NCBI GenBank assembly: GCA_934462925.1
Contig: CAKSIT010000007.1
Coordinates: 1 to 64,000 of the forward strand
Length of the DNA stretch: 64,000 nt
Direction of reading: 5' to 3'
Origin: an uncultured Oscillospiraceae bacterium
GTDB taxonomy: Bacteria > Bacillota > Clostridia > Oscillospirales > Ruminococcaceae
Shown here: in pieces, positions 51,932 through 59,665 of the stretch
Layout: each line of letters begins with the position of its first letter
Numbering within the stretch: position 1 is the stretch's first letter
Notes under the pieces: model-generated
The model's database searches: none
Seen by the model: the letters and a program-made list of their open reading frames with translations, nothing else
What the model was told of the DNA's origin: nothing
Program-made: the position numbers and the translations under genes

Positions 51932-52828
51932 TTATGCAATCATAGTAGGAATAAGCATCACAAGCGTTCCTGCGGTAATAAGCGCAAGCCCGACAAGCGC
52001 CTTTTTGGTGAGCCGCTCCCTGAACACGAAGAACGAGAACGCCACAGTCACCAGTATCGACAGCTTGTCTATCGGCACTACAACGCTTGCAGGACCGTCC
52101 TTAAGCGCCCTGTAGTAGCACAGCCACGAAGCGCCCGTAGCAAGTCCCGACAGACATATGAACAACAGCTCCCGTTTTGGTATGTCGCGAAGCCTGAACG
52201 GCTCTTTTTCGCCCTTGTGCGCCCTGACCTTTACAAGCACCACAAGCCACGCCATAACCAGCACCACCCCCGTGCGAAGCGCCGTGCCGAGGTTGGATTC
52301 CACTCCCTCTATGCCTATCTTGCCGAGTATCGAGGTAAGGCTCGCGAATACTGCGGACAGCACCGCGAACAGCAGCCATGAGCGGCTTTCGGGCTTTTTC
52401 CCGGCGTTCTCCTTTTTCTGTATCATAAGGTATGTGCCCGCGCCTATAAGCACCACCGCAGCGCCCTTTACAATAGTCAGCTCCTCGCCGAGTACGGCGA
52501 ACGCCAGCAGTATCGTAAGTATCGTGCTTGACTTATCGACAGGCACAACCTTGTTTACGTCGCCCAGCTGTAACGCCCTGAAGTAGCACAGCCACGAAGC
52601 GCCCGTTGCAAGCCCCGACAGCACGAGAAATATCCGCGTTTTCGCGCTTATCTCGGTTACTGCAGCGGCTGAACCCGCTATAAGCACCATAAGCCACGAG
52701 AACACAAGCACCACGCCCGTGCGTATAGCCGTAGCTATATCCGAATCCGTCTTTTTAATACCGCACTTTGCGAGAATGGACGTAAGCCCCGCAAAAAGCG
52801 CCGAACCGAACGCGCACAGCAGCCACAT
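51932..52828 (-). CDS. EamA/DMT-superfamily transporter
   Basis: A 298-residue membrane protein of the drug/metabolite transporter superfamily with ten predicted helices in two EamA repeats. Each half carries the same block: GLATGASWLCYFRALQLGDV, VVPVDKSSTILTILLAF and GEEL in the first, and GLATGASWLCYYRALKDGPA, VVPIDKLSILVTVAF and ERL in the second. Substrate unknown. The ATG at 52828 follows GAGGGG; the longer in-frame ORF from 52915 crosses the promoter. The C-terminus lies 2 nt from the terminator of the convergent operon. Confidence 0.9.
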   Translation of the reverse strand: MWLLCAFGSALFAGLTSILAKCGIKKTDSDIATAIRTGVVLVFSWLMVLIAGSAAAVTEISAKTRIFLVLSGLATGASWLCYFRALQLGDVNKVVPVDKSSTILTILLAFAVLGEELTIVKGAAVVLIGAGTYLMIQKKENAGKKPESRSWLLFAVLSAVFASLTSILGKIGIEGVESNLGTALRTGVVLVMAWLVVLVKVRAHKGEKEPFRLRDIPKRELLFICLSGLATGASWLCYYRALKDGPASVVVPIDKLSILVTVAFSFFVFRERLTKKALVGLALITAGTLVMLIPTMIA

Positions 52829-52871
52829 GACAAGACTTCCCCTCAAAACAGGCTGTTCCGCCCTTTCCTTA

Positions 52872-52900
52872 ATTATAGTCCCGCGCTGCAATTTTGTCAA
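52872..52900 (-). promoter_or_regulatory. Promoter of the DMT transporter
   Basis: Minus strand: TTGACA (52900-52895), 17 bp, TATAAT (52877-52872), a consensus match. The divergent sigma factor gene starts at 52972 and its own promoter is not obvious. Confidence 0.88.
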
Positions 52901-52971
52901 GAATATCTGCAACAAATCAAAAAAAGCGCCGTCTTTATTATCAGAAGCGCTTCAGAAAGAAGGTGTCGCCT

Positions 52972-53526
52972 GTGACGGACGAAGAAATGCTCGCGCTGTT
53001 TGCCGCGCGCGATGAAAGCGGCATTGCCGCGCTGCGCGAAAAATACGGCGCGCTTATAACGGGCTGCGCACTTAGCGTGCTTAAAAGCCGCGAGGACGCC
53101 GAGGAATGCGAAAACGACGTTCTGCTGCGGGTATGGAACGCCATACCGCCCGCCGCGCCGAACTCGCTGCGCGCTTATGTCTGCACAATTGCGCGAAACG
53201 CGGCTATCGACAGGCTCGACCGCGCGGGAGCGGCGAAGCGCAGGGGCGCGGCGCTGCCGCTCGACGAGCTTGCGGAGTGCATAGGCGGCGCAGGCACGGC
53301 GGCGGACCGCCTTGACGAGAGGGAGCTTGCAGCGCTTCTCAACGGCTTTTTGGGCGGGCTTGACCATGACACGCGCGTGATTTTCATGCGGCGTTTCTGG
53401 TTCGGCGAGAGCTTTGCGGAGATTTCGCGAAGGCTGGGTATAGGCGGCGGCACTGCCAGAAGCAAAGTTTCGCGCACGCTTAAAAGGCTGCGCGAGTACC
53501 TTATAAAGGAGGGCTATGACCTGTGA
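52972..53526 (+). CDS. ECF-type RNA polymerase sigma factor (GTG start)
   Basis: A 184-residue sigma-70 family protein with regions 2 and 4 only. Region 2 includes ALREKYGALITGCALSVLKSREDAEECENDVLLRVW and AYVCTIARNAAIDRL (residues 18-88). Region 4 (residues 125-180) ends in the helix-turn-helix SFAEISRRLGIGGGTARSKVSRTLKRLREYL. Region 3 is absent, as in ECF sigmas. I chose GTG at 52972, with AAGAAGG 8 nt upstream; the in-frame TTG at 52894 has none. It is coupled to the next gene, whose GTG start overlaps its stop, the layout of a sigma/anti-sigma pair. The regulon is unknown. Confidence 0.85.
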   Translation: MTDEEMLALFAARDESGIAALREKYGALITGCALSVLKSREDAEECENDVLLRVWNAIPPAAPNSLRAYVCTIARNAAIDRLDRAGAAKRRGAALPLDELAECIGGAGTAADRLDERELAALLNGFLGGLDHDTRVIFMRRFWFGESFAEISRRLGIGGGTARSKVSRTLKRLREYLIKEGYDL

Positions 53527-55802
53527 AGGATATAAAGAAAACAGCGCGCGCTCTGTCGCTTATTGACGAGCGCTTTATAGACGAGGCGGAGCAGGCGCGT
53601 CCGCTCGGGCGCGGGAAAAGAAGCCGCGTTGCGCTTTACGTGCTTGCGGGAGCGGCGTGCGCGGCGGCTGTCTGCATTGCGTTCGTAAAGACCGCGCCGA
53701 AGCGCAGCGTGTCGCTTCTCCCCGCGCAGGGAGATGAAACGAGCGCGATAAGCGCACCGGAAACCGAGCAGGCGGCGCAAACGCCGAGAGCGGATTTTGC
53801 CCTACCCGCCGTAATAGAACTGCCCGAAATGACGCGCGAGCAGGCGCAGGGCGTTACTTTCGGCTCAGGACCGAGCGTTGTGTGGGCCGACGGCGAGCGC
53901 GCGGCGTTTGCCGACGTTTCGCGGGAAAGGCAAATCTCCCCCGAAAACGGCGCGGACGGCGAGGGCATGGCGATTGCCGACGTCGGCTGCGGAATATACG
54001 TGTACGATTTCGGCAGCGGCGAGGTAGCGTTCTGCGCGGACGTAAAGCAGGCGCTTGACGGCGTGTTTGAAGCGCTCGGCGGCGAGGCGCTCGGCGACCG
54101 CCCTTTCGGCATAACGTTCGGCAGGCTTGAAGACGGGAGCTTGGGCGTATCGTTCGTGTACGCGGATAAGTCTGAGGCAAATAACGACGAGAGCGGAACA
54201 TATCTCTCGTGGTTCTTAAGCGAGTATGTTTACGCGCTCGATACCGACGGGCGCTGCCTGCGCAGGATTGACGGGGCGCAGCTTACCGCGGGTTCGGAAG
54301 ACGAAGCGGGCGCGGCGGCGCTTGCGGGGCTGGAATCGGGCGGCTGCGTTAAAATGGGCGAGGGCTATGTCGCGGCGTTCCTTGACGGCGCGGGCGAGTG
54401 CGACCTTGAACGCGTAACGCTTAAACGCTTTACGGTAAAGGACGGCGCGGCGGAGTTCACCGACAGCCGACAGCCATGCGGCGAGAGCTTTTTCGAGGGG
54501 CTTGCCGCGGGCGAAGCCGAAATTGCAGCGCCGCTTGACGTTCTGCCCGAGGGCGTGGAGATATCCGCGGTTCTGCCCAAGGACGGGTATTCCGGCGTAT
54601 ACCAGCTTGCAGCTGAATACGGCAGCGCCGTTTACGCCGTTATGGACGGCACGGTTGAGCTTGCCGATTACAGCGGTATGTGGGGAAAACTCATACGCAT
54701 TTCCCATACCGACGGCACGTACAGCTTTTACGCTCACCTTGCCCTTGAGAACGACGGTATGCTCGTTGCTGCGGGCGATACCGTTAAGAAAGGACAGCGT
54801 ATAGGAAGCGTCGGCACAACGGGATTTATTGCCGCAAGCGGGCTTGAGTACGGGCGCAGCAGCGTACCTTATTCGGAGCTTGGCGAGCTTAAGGCTAAGT
54901 ACGCTTACCGTAACGACAGTCTATTTCATGTTGAAAGCAGCGGCGTTGACGGAATAATAAGCGTGCCGTCAACGCAGATAGTTCCCGCCGCGCAGAGCGT
55001 CATTGGCGTAACGCTCAGAGCGCCGCTTCGCGAGGGCGGGCGCATTGAAACGTTCATTCCCGCCGCGGCGGACAGCCCCGTGTACGCCGTTGAGGACGGT
55101 ATAGTAAAGTGCAACATAGAAACAAGCATAGGCGGGTGCATATGCTTACAGCTTGACGACGGCAGCTACGCGTACTACGGCTCGCTTGCACCTTACAGCG
55201 AGGAGATAAACCGCACGTTCGGCTTCCCGAAAATCGGCGAGCGTGTGAGCGCGGGGCAGCTTATAGGCTTTGCGGACGAATGCGGCAGCGAAAACAGGCT
55301 TGCTGACAGGGGCAGCGGCGTTCTCTATATCTGCACGAACGCCGAGCCGCCGCTTGAACTGTACGTACCCGACGACGGCGGCGAGTGTTCGGTGGTAACG
55401 CGCGGGCTGTTGCAGTCGCTTGTCGAGCGCGGCTGGGATTTGGAGCGCTTCTACAGCACAATGGAGAGCGCTGCGGAGCGGTATTACGCGCAGAACCCCG
55501 ACGCGGACAAGGCGGCGGTCTACCGCTATGAGGAGTTGCTGTGCGGGCTTCGCGAGGAGATATACAAGCTGTACCTTGCACAGGAGCTGGAGATGACGAT
55601 TGAGGAGAAGCGCGCCCTGCTCGAATCGCTTACGGCGGACAAGGCGGAGCTTGAAGCGCTCGCAGATAGCGAGGGCGAGATTAACGCGGAGCTTGAACGG
55701 CAGCTCGCCGCGCTCGAGCGGGATATCGCAACGGAGCGCGGGTATGTCGAATCGCTGAGAGAGCAGCTTGGCACAATGGGCATTAAATGCCCCGTTGAGT
55801 AA
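53523..55802 (+). CDS. Membrane anti-sigma-like protein with two degenerate LytM domains
   Basis: A 759-residue single-pass membrane protein. A short cytoplasmic part (residues 1-35, with ALSLIDERFIDEAEQ) could bind the co-encoded sigma factor; the membrane helix spans about 37-58. The external part has a beta-rich domain (65-340), then two M23/LytM-like repeats near 350-460 and 490-600, recognizable by VYAVMDGTVELADYSGMWG, YSFYAHL, GDTVKKGQRIGSVGTTG and by VYAVEDGIVKC, GERVSAGQLIGF. In both repeats the zinc-ligand positions (HxxxD and the C-terminal HxH) are missing, so they are not expected to cut peptidoglycan but may sense it. The last 110 residues form a coiled coil. GTG start at 53523 after AAGGAGG. 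Confidence 0.72.
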   Translation: MKDIKKTARALSLIDERFIDEAEQARPLGRGKRSRVALYVLAGAACAAAVCIAFVKTAPKRSVSLLPAQGDETSAISAPETEQAAQTPRADFALPAVIELPEMTREQAQGVTFGSGPSVVWADGERAAFADVSRERQISPENGADGEGMAIADVGCGIYVYDFGSGEVAFCADVKQALDGVFEALGGEALGDRPFGITFGRLEDGSLGVSFVYADKSEANNDESGTYLSWFLSEYVYALDTDGRCLRRIDGAQLTAGSEDEAGAAALAGLESGGCVKMGEGYVAAFLDGAGECDLERVTLKRFTVKDGAAEFTDSRQPCGESFFEGLAAGEAEIAAPLDVLPEGVEISAVLPKDGYSGVYQLAAEYGSAVYAVMDGTVELADYSGMWGKLIRISHTDGTYSFYAHLALENDGMLVAAGDTVKKGQRIGSVGTTGFIAASGLEYGRSSVPYSELGELKAKYAYRNDSLFHVESSGVDGIISVPSTQIVPAAQSVIGVTLRAPLREGGRIETFIPAAADSPVYAVEDGIVKCNIETSIGGCICLQLDDGSYAYYGSLAPYSEEINRTFGFPKIGERVSAGQLIGFADECGSENRLADRGSGVLYICTNAEPPLELYVPDDGGECSVVTRGLLQSLVERGWDLERFYSTMESAAERYYAQNPDADKAAVYRYEELLCGLREEIYKLYLAQELEMTIEEKRALLESLTADKAELEALADSEGEINAELERQLAALERDIATERGYVESLREQLGTMGIKCPVE

Positions 55803-55814
55803 ATAAAACAGTAT

Positions 55815-55839
55815 ACCCCCGCAGTTATCCTGCGGGGGT
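55815..55839 (+). terminator. Terminator-like hairpin of the sigma/anti-sigma operon
   Basis: ACCCCCGCAG (55815-55824) pairs with CTGCGGGGGT (55830-55839). The following T-run is poor (CAAACTG). Just after it comes CTGTCGAAAAAG, also found in the 41609 cluster. Confidence 0.6.
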
Positions 55840-55896
55840 CAAACTGTCGAAAAAGCATTTTCCGAGGCTGTTGAGAAGATGTTTTGGCAAAGAAAA

Positions 55897-55920
55897 ATCC
55901 CCCCGAAAAAACGGGGGGAT
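55897..55920 (-). terminator. Terminator of the rpsF-ssb-rpsR operon
   Basis: On the minus strand ATCCCCCCG/CGGGGGGAT around a T6 loop is followed by TTTTCTTTGCC. It lies 24 nt after the rpsR stop. Confidence 0.85.
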
Positions 55921-55944
55921 TCTTGTGCCTGACAAAATGCCGAA

Positions 55945-56193
55945 TTACTCAGCAGTATAGGGGATAAGAGCTATCTGTCTTGCTCTCTTGATAGCTGTCG
56001 TAAGCTCTCTCTGGTGGTAAGCGCAGCAGCCTGTAACGCGGCGGGGAAGAATCTTCGCGCGCTCGGTCATGCACTTCTTGAGCTTGGCAACATCTTTGTA
56101 GTCGATAAACTCTGCCCTGTCAACGCAGAACTGGCAGACTTTTTTTCTTGTACGCTTCATAGGGTGAGCGGACTTTTCAAACTTTTCAGCCAT
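55945..56193 (-). CDS. rpsR: 30S ribosomal protein S18
   Basis: S18 pairs with S6 on the 30S platform. The 82-residue protein shows [22 protein letters not shown] and [23 protein letters not shown], the usual core. Its Cys pair (CQFC) and CC further on match the zinc-capable form of S18. It is the last gene of the rpsF-ssb-rpsR operon. GGAGG lies upstream on the minus strand. Confidence 0.96.
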   Translation of the reverse strand: MAEKFEKSAHPMKRTRKKVCQFCVDRAEFIDYKDVAKLKKCMTERAKILPRRVTGCCAYHQRELTTAIKRARQIALIPYTAE

Positions 56194-56244
56194 GATACTG
56201 AACCTCCTTGTTTATTTTGAATAACGGATTTCAGGTGAAGCCCA

Positions 56245-56718
56245 TCAGAACGGATAATCGTCCTCTGCGTCCGCCGCGGAAAACGCCGCGTTTGAAGCGG
56301 GCGCTGCTGCGGGGGCTGTCGGCGCAGCGGGTGCTGCCGGGGGCGCTCCGTAAGAGGGTGCGCCGTAGGTGTCGGCATAAGCGCCGCCGCCCTGCTGCTT
56401 GGCTTCTCCTGTGAAGCTTGCACGGTCTGCAACTATTTCATACCATGTGGCGGGATTGCCGTTTTTATCGGTATACTGTCTTGTGTTAAGCTCGCCCTCT
56501 ATCAGTATCATGCGCCCCTTGCCGAAGTATCTGGAAACGAACTCCGCCTGCTGCCGCCATGCGACAACGTTAAAGAAATCGGACTTCTTTTCCTCGCCCT
56601 TGGTCTGGAAACGCCTGTCTACCGCAATGCGGAAAGAGCATACGCTAACGCCCTGCGGCGTGGTCCTTAACTCGGGGTCGTTTACTATACGCCCCATCAT
56701 GATGACCTTGTTAAACAC
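56245..56718 (-). CDS. ssb: Single-stranded DNA-binding protein (GTG start)
   Basis: SSB coats single-stranded DNA in replication and repair as a tetramer. The OB fold begins FNKVIMMGRIVNDPELRTTPQG and continues through VVAWRQQAEFVSRYFGKGRMILIEGEL. A Pro/Ala/Tyr-rich tail leads to the acidic DDYPF-type end, which recruits partner proteins (here EDDYPF). I chose the GTG at 56718: AGGAGG lies eight nucleotides before it, whereas the GTG at 56727 overlaps that site. The product is 157 residues. Confidence 0.94.
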   Translation of the reverse strand: MFNKVIMMGRIVNDPELRTTPQGVSVCSFRIAVDRRFQTKGEEKKSDFFNVVAWRQQAEFVSRYFGKGRMILIEGELNTRQYTDKNGNPATWYEIVADRASFTGEAKQQGGGAYADTYGAPSYGAPPAAPAAPTAPAAAPASNAAFSAADAEDDYPF

Positions 56719-56757
56719 AGAAAGCACCTCCTGCCGATGAATGCAAACCTTAGGAAC

Positions 56758-57051
56758 TTACTTGCTGAGAACTACGATGGAACGCAGAACGCCGTCGGTA
56801 ATGTTGATGATACGCTCAAGCTCCATGGGGAAATCAGGCTTGGACTCGAAGTTGTAGAGTACATAGTAGCCTTCGCTCTCGTAGTTGATGTCGTAAGCGA
56901 GCTTTCTCTTGCCCCACTCGTCAATGTTGGTGAGTGTTCCGTTTTCCTTGATGAGGTCAGCGAACTTTGCTGTCAGAGCCTTGATTTCTTCTTCTTCCTT
57001 CTTAAGGGAGAAAACGATAATCGCCTCATACTTTTCTGCTAATTTTGCCAT
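56758..57051 (-). CDS. rpsF: 30S ribosomal protein S6
   Basis: S6 binds S18 and 16S rRNA on the platform. The 97-residue protein shows KYEAIIVFSLKKEEEEI, TLTNIDEWGKRKLAYDINYE, and YYVLYNFESKPDFPMELERI, the usual fold. The ATG at 57051 follows AAGGAGG by eight nucleotides; an upstream GTG at 57060 overlaps that site. The mRNA leader from the promoter at 57135-57163 is about 75 nt and includes a GGACGC/GTGTCC hairpin that could be an S6:S18 regulatory site. Confidence 0.95.
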   Translation of the reverse strand: MAKLAEKYEAIIVFSLKKEEEEIKALTAKFADLIKENGTLTNIDEWGKRKLAYDINYESEGYYVLYNFESKPDFPMELERIINITDGVLRSIVVLSK

Positions 57052-57134
57052 ATATAGCACCTCCTTATGGATATTATATCCCGCGTTTTCTGCGCGAGAA
57101 AGGGGTAGTGGACACGTTAGCGTCCAACTTCATA

Positions 57135-57163
57135 ATTATATCAGAAAAATTCCCGTTTGTCAA
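57135..57163 (-). promoter_or_regulatory. Promoter of the rpsF-ssb-rpsR operon
   Basis: Minus strand: TTGACA (57163-57158), 17 bp, TATAAT (57140-57135). Confidence 0.88.
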
Positions 57164-57305
57164 GCGCTTTTTCGCCACACTTTCTCAACATTTTTGCTCT
57201 TGGCAGCGCGGCTTTTTGGCGCTTTTCACCAAAAAAGGGGCGAAAGCGCGGCATTGCGCCGCCTCTCGCCCCCTGTGAACCTGCCCTATGCCTTTGCAGA
57301 GCCTT

Positions 57306-58556
57306 TTACTCGGGCTTTTCGGTTACGGTAAATCCGCTGAGATACCCGTTTTCGGATACGCCCGCTTCGTCAACGCGAAGCCCGTCGGGCGTTCTCGCAA
57401 GCTTTACGGTAAAGCTCGCGTATTCGTCCTCGTCATAACCCCACGAAGCCGCCGCGCCATACGCGGTAAGGGTAAGCGTCAGCACGCCGTCCTGCTCCTC
57501 GACGGTATCGAGCCACACCTCGTCCGTGCCGAGCGTCGAGCCGTCCTGCCCTGCCCATTCCGCAAGGTAAAGCGCGCCGTCCGATACGCGGTACGCGGAG
57601 TTAAAGCTCGGCATGAGATAGGCTTCTATCTGCTTGTCGGTAGCCACCGCGCGCATTGCCGCGAGCAGCTCCTGCTCGGTGGTGACATCGCCCTGCGAAA
57701 CGCGGTAAAAATTCGTTCCGTCCTCGGTTATAAAGTCTGCGCCCTCGGTGAGAGAGCGGGTCTTTTTAGCGCCGAGGTAGTCGCGGTAAAGCTCGCCGTA
57801 ATCGCGCAAAAGCCGCCTTATCTGTGCGCGCTCGGACTTAAGCGGGGATTCCGCGGGCGCTTGCTGCACGGTAAGCTGCGCGAGCGCTAGCGCGGCGTTC
57901 TCCGCAGCCTCGCTTACGCGAAGCCCGTCAGCCGTTTTTGCAAGGGTTACCGTGTAGTCGTAGAAGCTCTCGTTATCGCCGTAGGCGGTAAGGGTCAGCA
58001 GAAGCCTGTCGCCCGCGTCCTCTGTGCGCGACAGGCACAGCGAGCCGTAGGGCAGCTTTGCAGGCTCTGCGGCGGGCGCGAGGTAGAGCGCGCCGTCCGA
58101 AAGCGCGAAGCGGCTGCCGTCAAGCGCGTCGAAGCAGCTGTCGGCAAGCCCGTCGGTCATAACGGCGCGCATTGCCGCAAAAAGCGAGCTTCTGTCCGCC
58201 ACAGTCCCCGCAGTTACCTTATAAAGCTCCGCGCCGCTGCTCGCCGTGTACGTTTGCGTAGAATCGGTAAGCTCGGCGGTCTTTGCGCCGCACAGGTAAT
58301 CGTGCACGAACTCGCCGTAGCCGCTAAGCGCGGAGATAACGTCCTGCTGCGTGAACACGGGCGCTTCGTCGGCTGTCGGGGATTCCCCGTCGGGCTGAGC
58401 GGCGGATTCCGTAGTCTGCGCGGTCGTGGTTTGGGGTTGGGCGGCGGAAACCGCGGCTGCGCCGTCGGACGATACGGGGGAGCTGCTTTCGGACTCGGTG
58501 CGCGCGCAGCCTGTCATAAGCAGGGCGCAGGCGAGCAGAATGGGGAGCTTTTTCAT
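57306..58556 (-). CDS. Lipoprotein with two IseA-like repeats
   Basis: A 416-residue lipoprotein. The signal peptide MKKLPILLACALLMTGC ends in a lipobox (LMTGC); residues 20-80 are a Ser/Thr/Ala/Pro-rich linker. Two homologous modules of about 150 residues follow. The first includes LYKVTAGTVADRSSLFAAMRAVMTD, DGALYLAPA and LLLTLTAYGDNESF. The second includes FYRVSQGDVTTEQELLAAMRAVATD, DGALYLAEWAGQDGS and LTLTLTAYG. The pattern resembles the DL-endopeptidase inhibitor IseA of Bacillus, at low sequence similarity; this is inference. If right, the protein would restrain cell-wall hydrolases. The ATG at 58556 follows AGGAGG; the ORF from 58601 is not used. No partner gene is adjacent. Confidence 0.6.
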   Translation of the reverse strand: MKKLPILLACALLMTGCARTESESSSPVSSDGAAAVSAAQPQTTTAQTTESAAQPDGESPTADEAPVFTQQDVISALSGYGEFVHDYLCGAKTAELTDSTQTYTASSGAELYKVTAGTVADRSSLFAAMRAVMTDGLADSCFDALDGSRFALSDGALYLAPAAEPAKLPYGSLCLSRTEDAGDRLLLTLTAYGDNESFYDYTVTLAKTADGLRVSEAAENAALALAQLTVQQAPAESPLKSERAQIRRLLRDYGELYRDYLGAKKTRSLTEGADFITEDGTNFYRVSQGDVTTEQELLAAMRAVATDKQIEAYLMPSFNSAYRVSDGALYLAEWAGQDGSTLGTDEVWLDTVEEQDGVLTLTLTAYGAAASWGYDEDEYASFTVKLARTPDGLRVDEAGVSENGYLSGFTVTEKPE

Positions 58557-58601
58557 GGCGATACCTCCTGAGATGTAAGAAAGAAATTTGTAGGAATACA
58601 T

Positions 58602-58798
58602 TCATTATAATACTGCATGGATTTATTTTCAAGCCGCAAAAGTGTACGAAACATTAACTGAAAGATTGTTTAATCTGCCTGCTCACAAAATCGGCGTTTT
58701 GGCGGTTAATATATAGCGGGTTTTTCGGCGGGATTCGTGAAAATTCACAAAAATATTACACAAAACTATAATTATTACCCAAAGAGAGTGAAAAACGC
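58602..58798. other. Intergenic region ahead of the flagellar operon
   Basis: This AT-rich stretch separates the minus-strand lipoprotein from the flagellar operon. Apart from the sigma-D promoter that begins at 58799, I see no ORF or RNA gene. ACATTCATTATAATACTGCA near 58600-58619 may hold the lipoprotein promoter on the minus strand. Confidence 0.5.
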
Positions 58799-58825
58799 TA
58801 AACTTTCTTATACTCTTGCCGATAT
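58799..58825 (+). promoter_or_regulatory. Sigma-D (sigma-28) flagellar promoter
   Basis: TAAA (58799-58802), exactly 15 bp, then GCCGATAT (58818-58825): a perfect match to the Bacillus sigma-D consensus. It drives flgM, the anti-sigma-D gene, giving feedback control. Confidence 0.92.
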
Positions 58826-58893
58826 TATATAAAGAGGTAGTATGTTAGCAGGAGATATTCCGAAAGACAACTTTTTGAGAAGGAGGCATTTAT

Positions 58894-59157
58894 ATGGAGA
58901 TAAAGGGAATCGGCGGCGTTATAAACACATACAAGCCGCAGAAGATAAGCACAGCGAGAAAAGCTGCCGCCTCCGTTGGTGCGAAAAAGACGGACAGGGT
59001 GGAGTTCGGGTTTGAAACCGCCCTCACCGCTGCCAAAAACGAGATAGCGCGCGAGGCTGCGGCGGACGCTTCCCCTGCAGAGCTGCTTGAAGCGCAGAAC
59101 ACCGCGCGGCAGGGCGTCGAGGCTTCCGTTCTCGCGTCGTTTATACTGATGGGGTGA
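58894..59157 (+). CDS. flgM: Anti-sigma-28 factor FlgM
   Basis: FlgM binds and inhibits sigma-D until the hook is complete and FlgM is exported. The 87-residue protein has the family pattern: a flexible N-terminus (INTYKPQKIS), KKTDRVEFGFE near residue 32, then helices AAKNEIAREAAA and the C-terminal sigma-binding part (ADASPAELLEAQNTARQGVEASVLASFIL). AAGGAGG lies 8 nt before the ATG. It sits directly behind the sigma-D promoter and 4 nt before flgN. Confidence 0.85.
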   Translation: MEIKGIGGVINTYKPQKISTARKAAASVGAKKTDRVEFGFETALTAAKNEIAREAAADASPAELLEAQNTARQGVEASVLASFILMG

Positions 59158-59161
59158 GCCT

Positions 59162-59644
59162 ATGAACGAAGCAGAAGCAAGAGCGGCGGCAAAGTGCCTT
59201 GAAATAGACGTTGATTTCTACAGAGAGCTTTATGTGTTCCTTATGAAAAAGCACACAAAGATACTCGCGGACGATATTGCATGGCTGTCCGACGCGCTAA
59301 ACGACGAGCAGGCGTATCTCATGAAAAGCCGCACGCTCGAAGAAAAGCGGCTGGCGCTCTTTAAGGGGCTGGGGATAGAGGGCAAAAAGCTCTCCGAGGT
59401 GATAGAGCAGTCGCCCGCCGAATACAAGGCGAAGCTGAAGTCCCTTGCGGCGCAGCTTACAGAGCTTGTGGACAACATCACGCGCATTAACGCGGAAAGC
59501 GAGGAGCTTGTAAAGCGCAAGCTCGATAATCAGCGCGAATTTGTGAAAAAGGCGGGCATTCTCGACAAGCCCGAAACATACGATAAAAAGGCTGCCAAGG
59601 TCGCGGGGGGAACGCCCTCCGCAAAGGTTATAAGACAGATTTAA
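59162..59644 (+). CDS. flgN: Flagellar export chaperone FlgN
   Basis: FlgN escorts the hook-associated proteins FlgK and FlgL to the export apparatus. The 160-residue protein is almost entirely helical, with a coiled coil from about residue 35 to 130, and a polar C-terminus. Sequence signatures are weak, as usual for the family, but its position between flgM and flgK and its size make the call firm. It begins 4 nt after flgM. Confidence 0.85.
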   Translation: MNEAEARAAAKCLEIDVDFYRELYVFLMKKHTKILADDIAWLSDALNDEQAYLMKSRTLEEKRLALFKGLGIEGKKLSEVIEQSPAEYKAKLKSLAAQLTELVDNITRINAESEELVKRKLDNQREFVKKAGILDKPETYDKKAAKVAGGTPSAKVIRQI

Positions 59645-59665
59645 GGCAGACGACAGGAGGAAAAT

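Noticed and set aside
56719..56727. GTG start of ssb at 56727
   Set aside because: It overlaps AGGAGG; the next in-frame GTG at 56718 has correct spacing and gives the normal SSB N-terminus.
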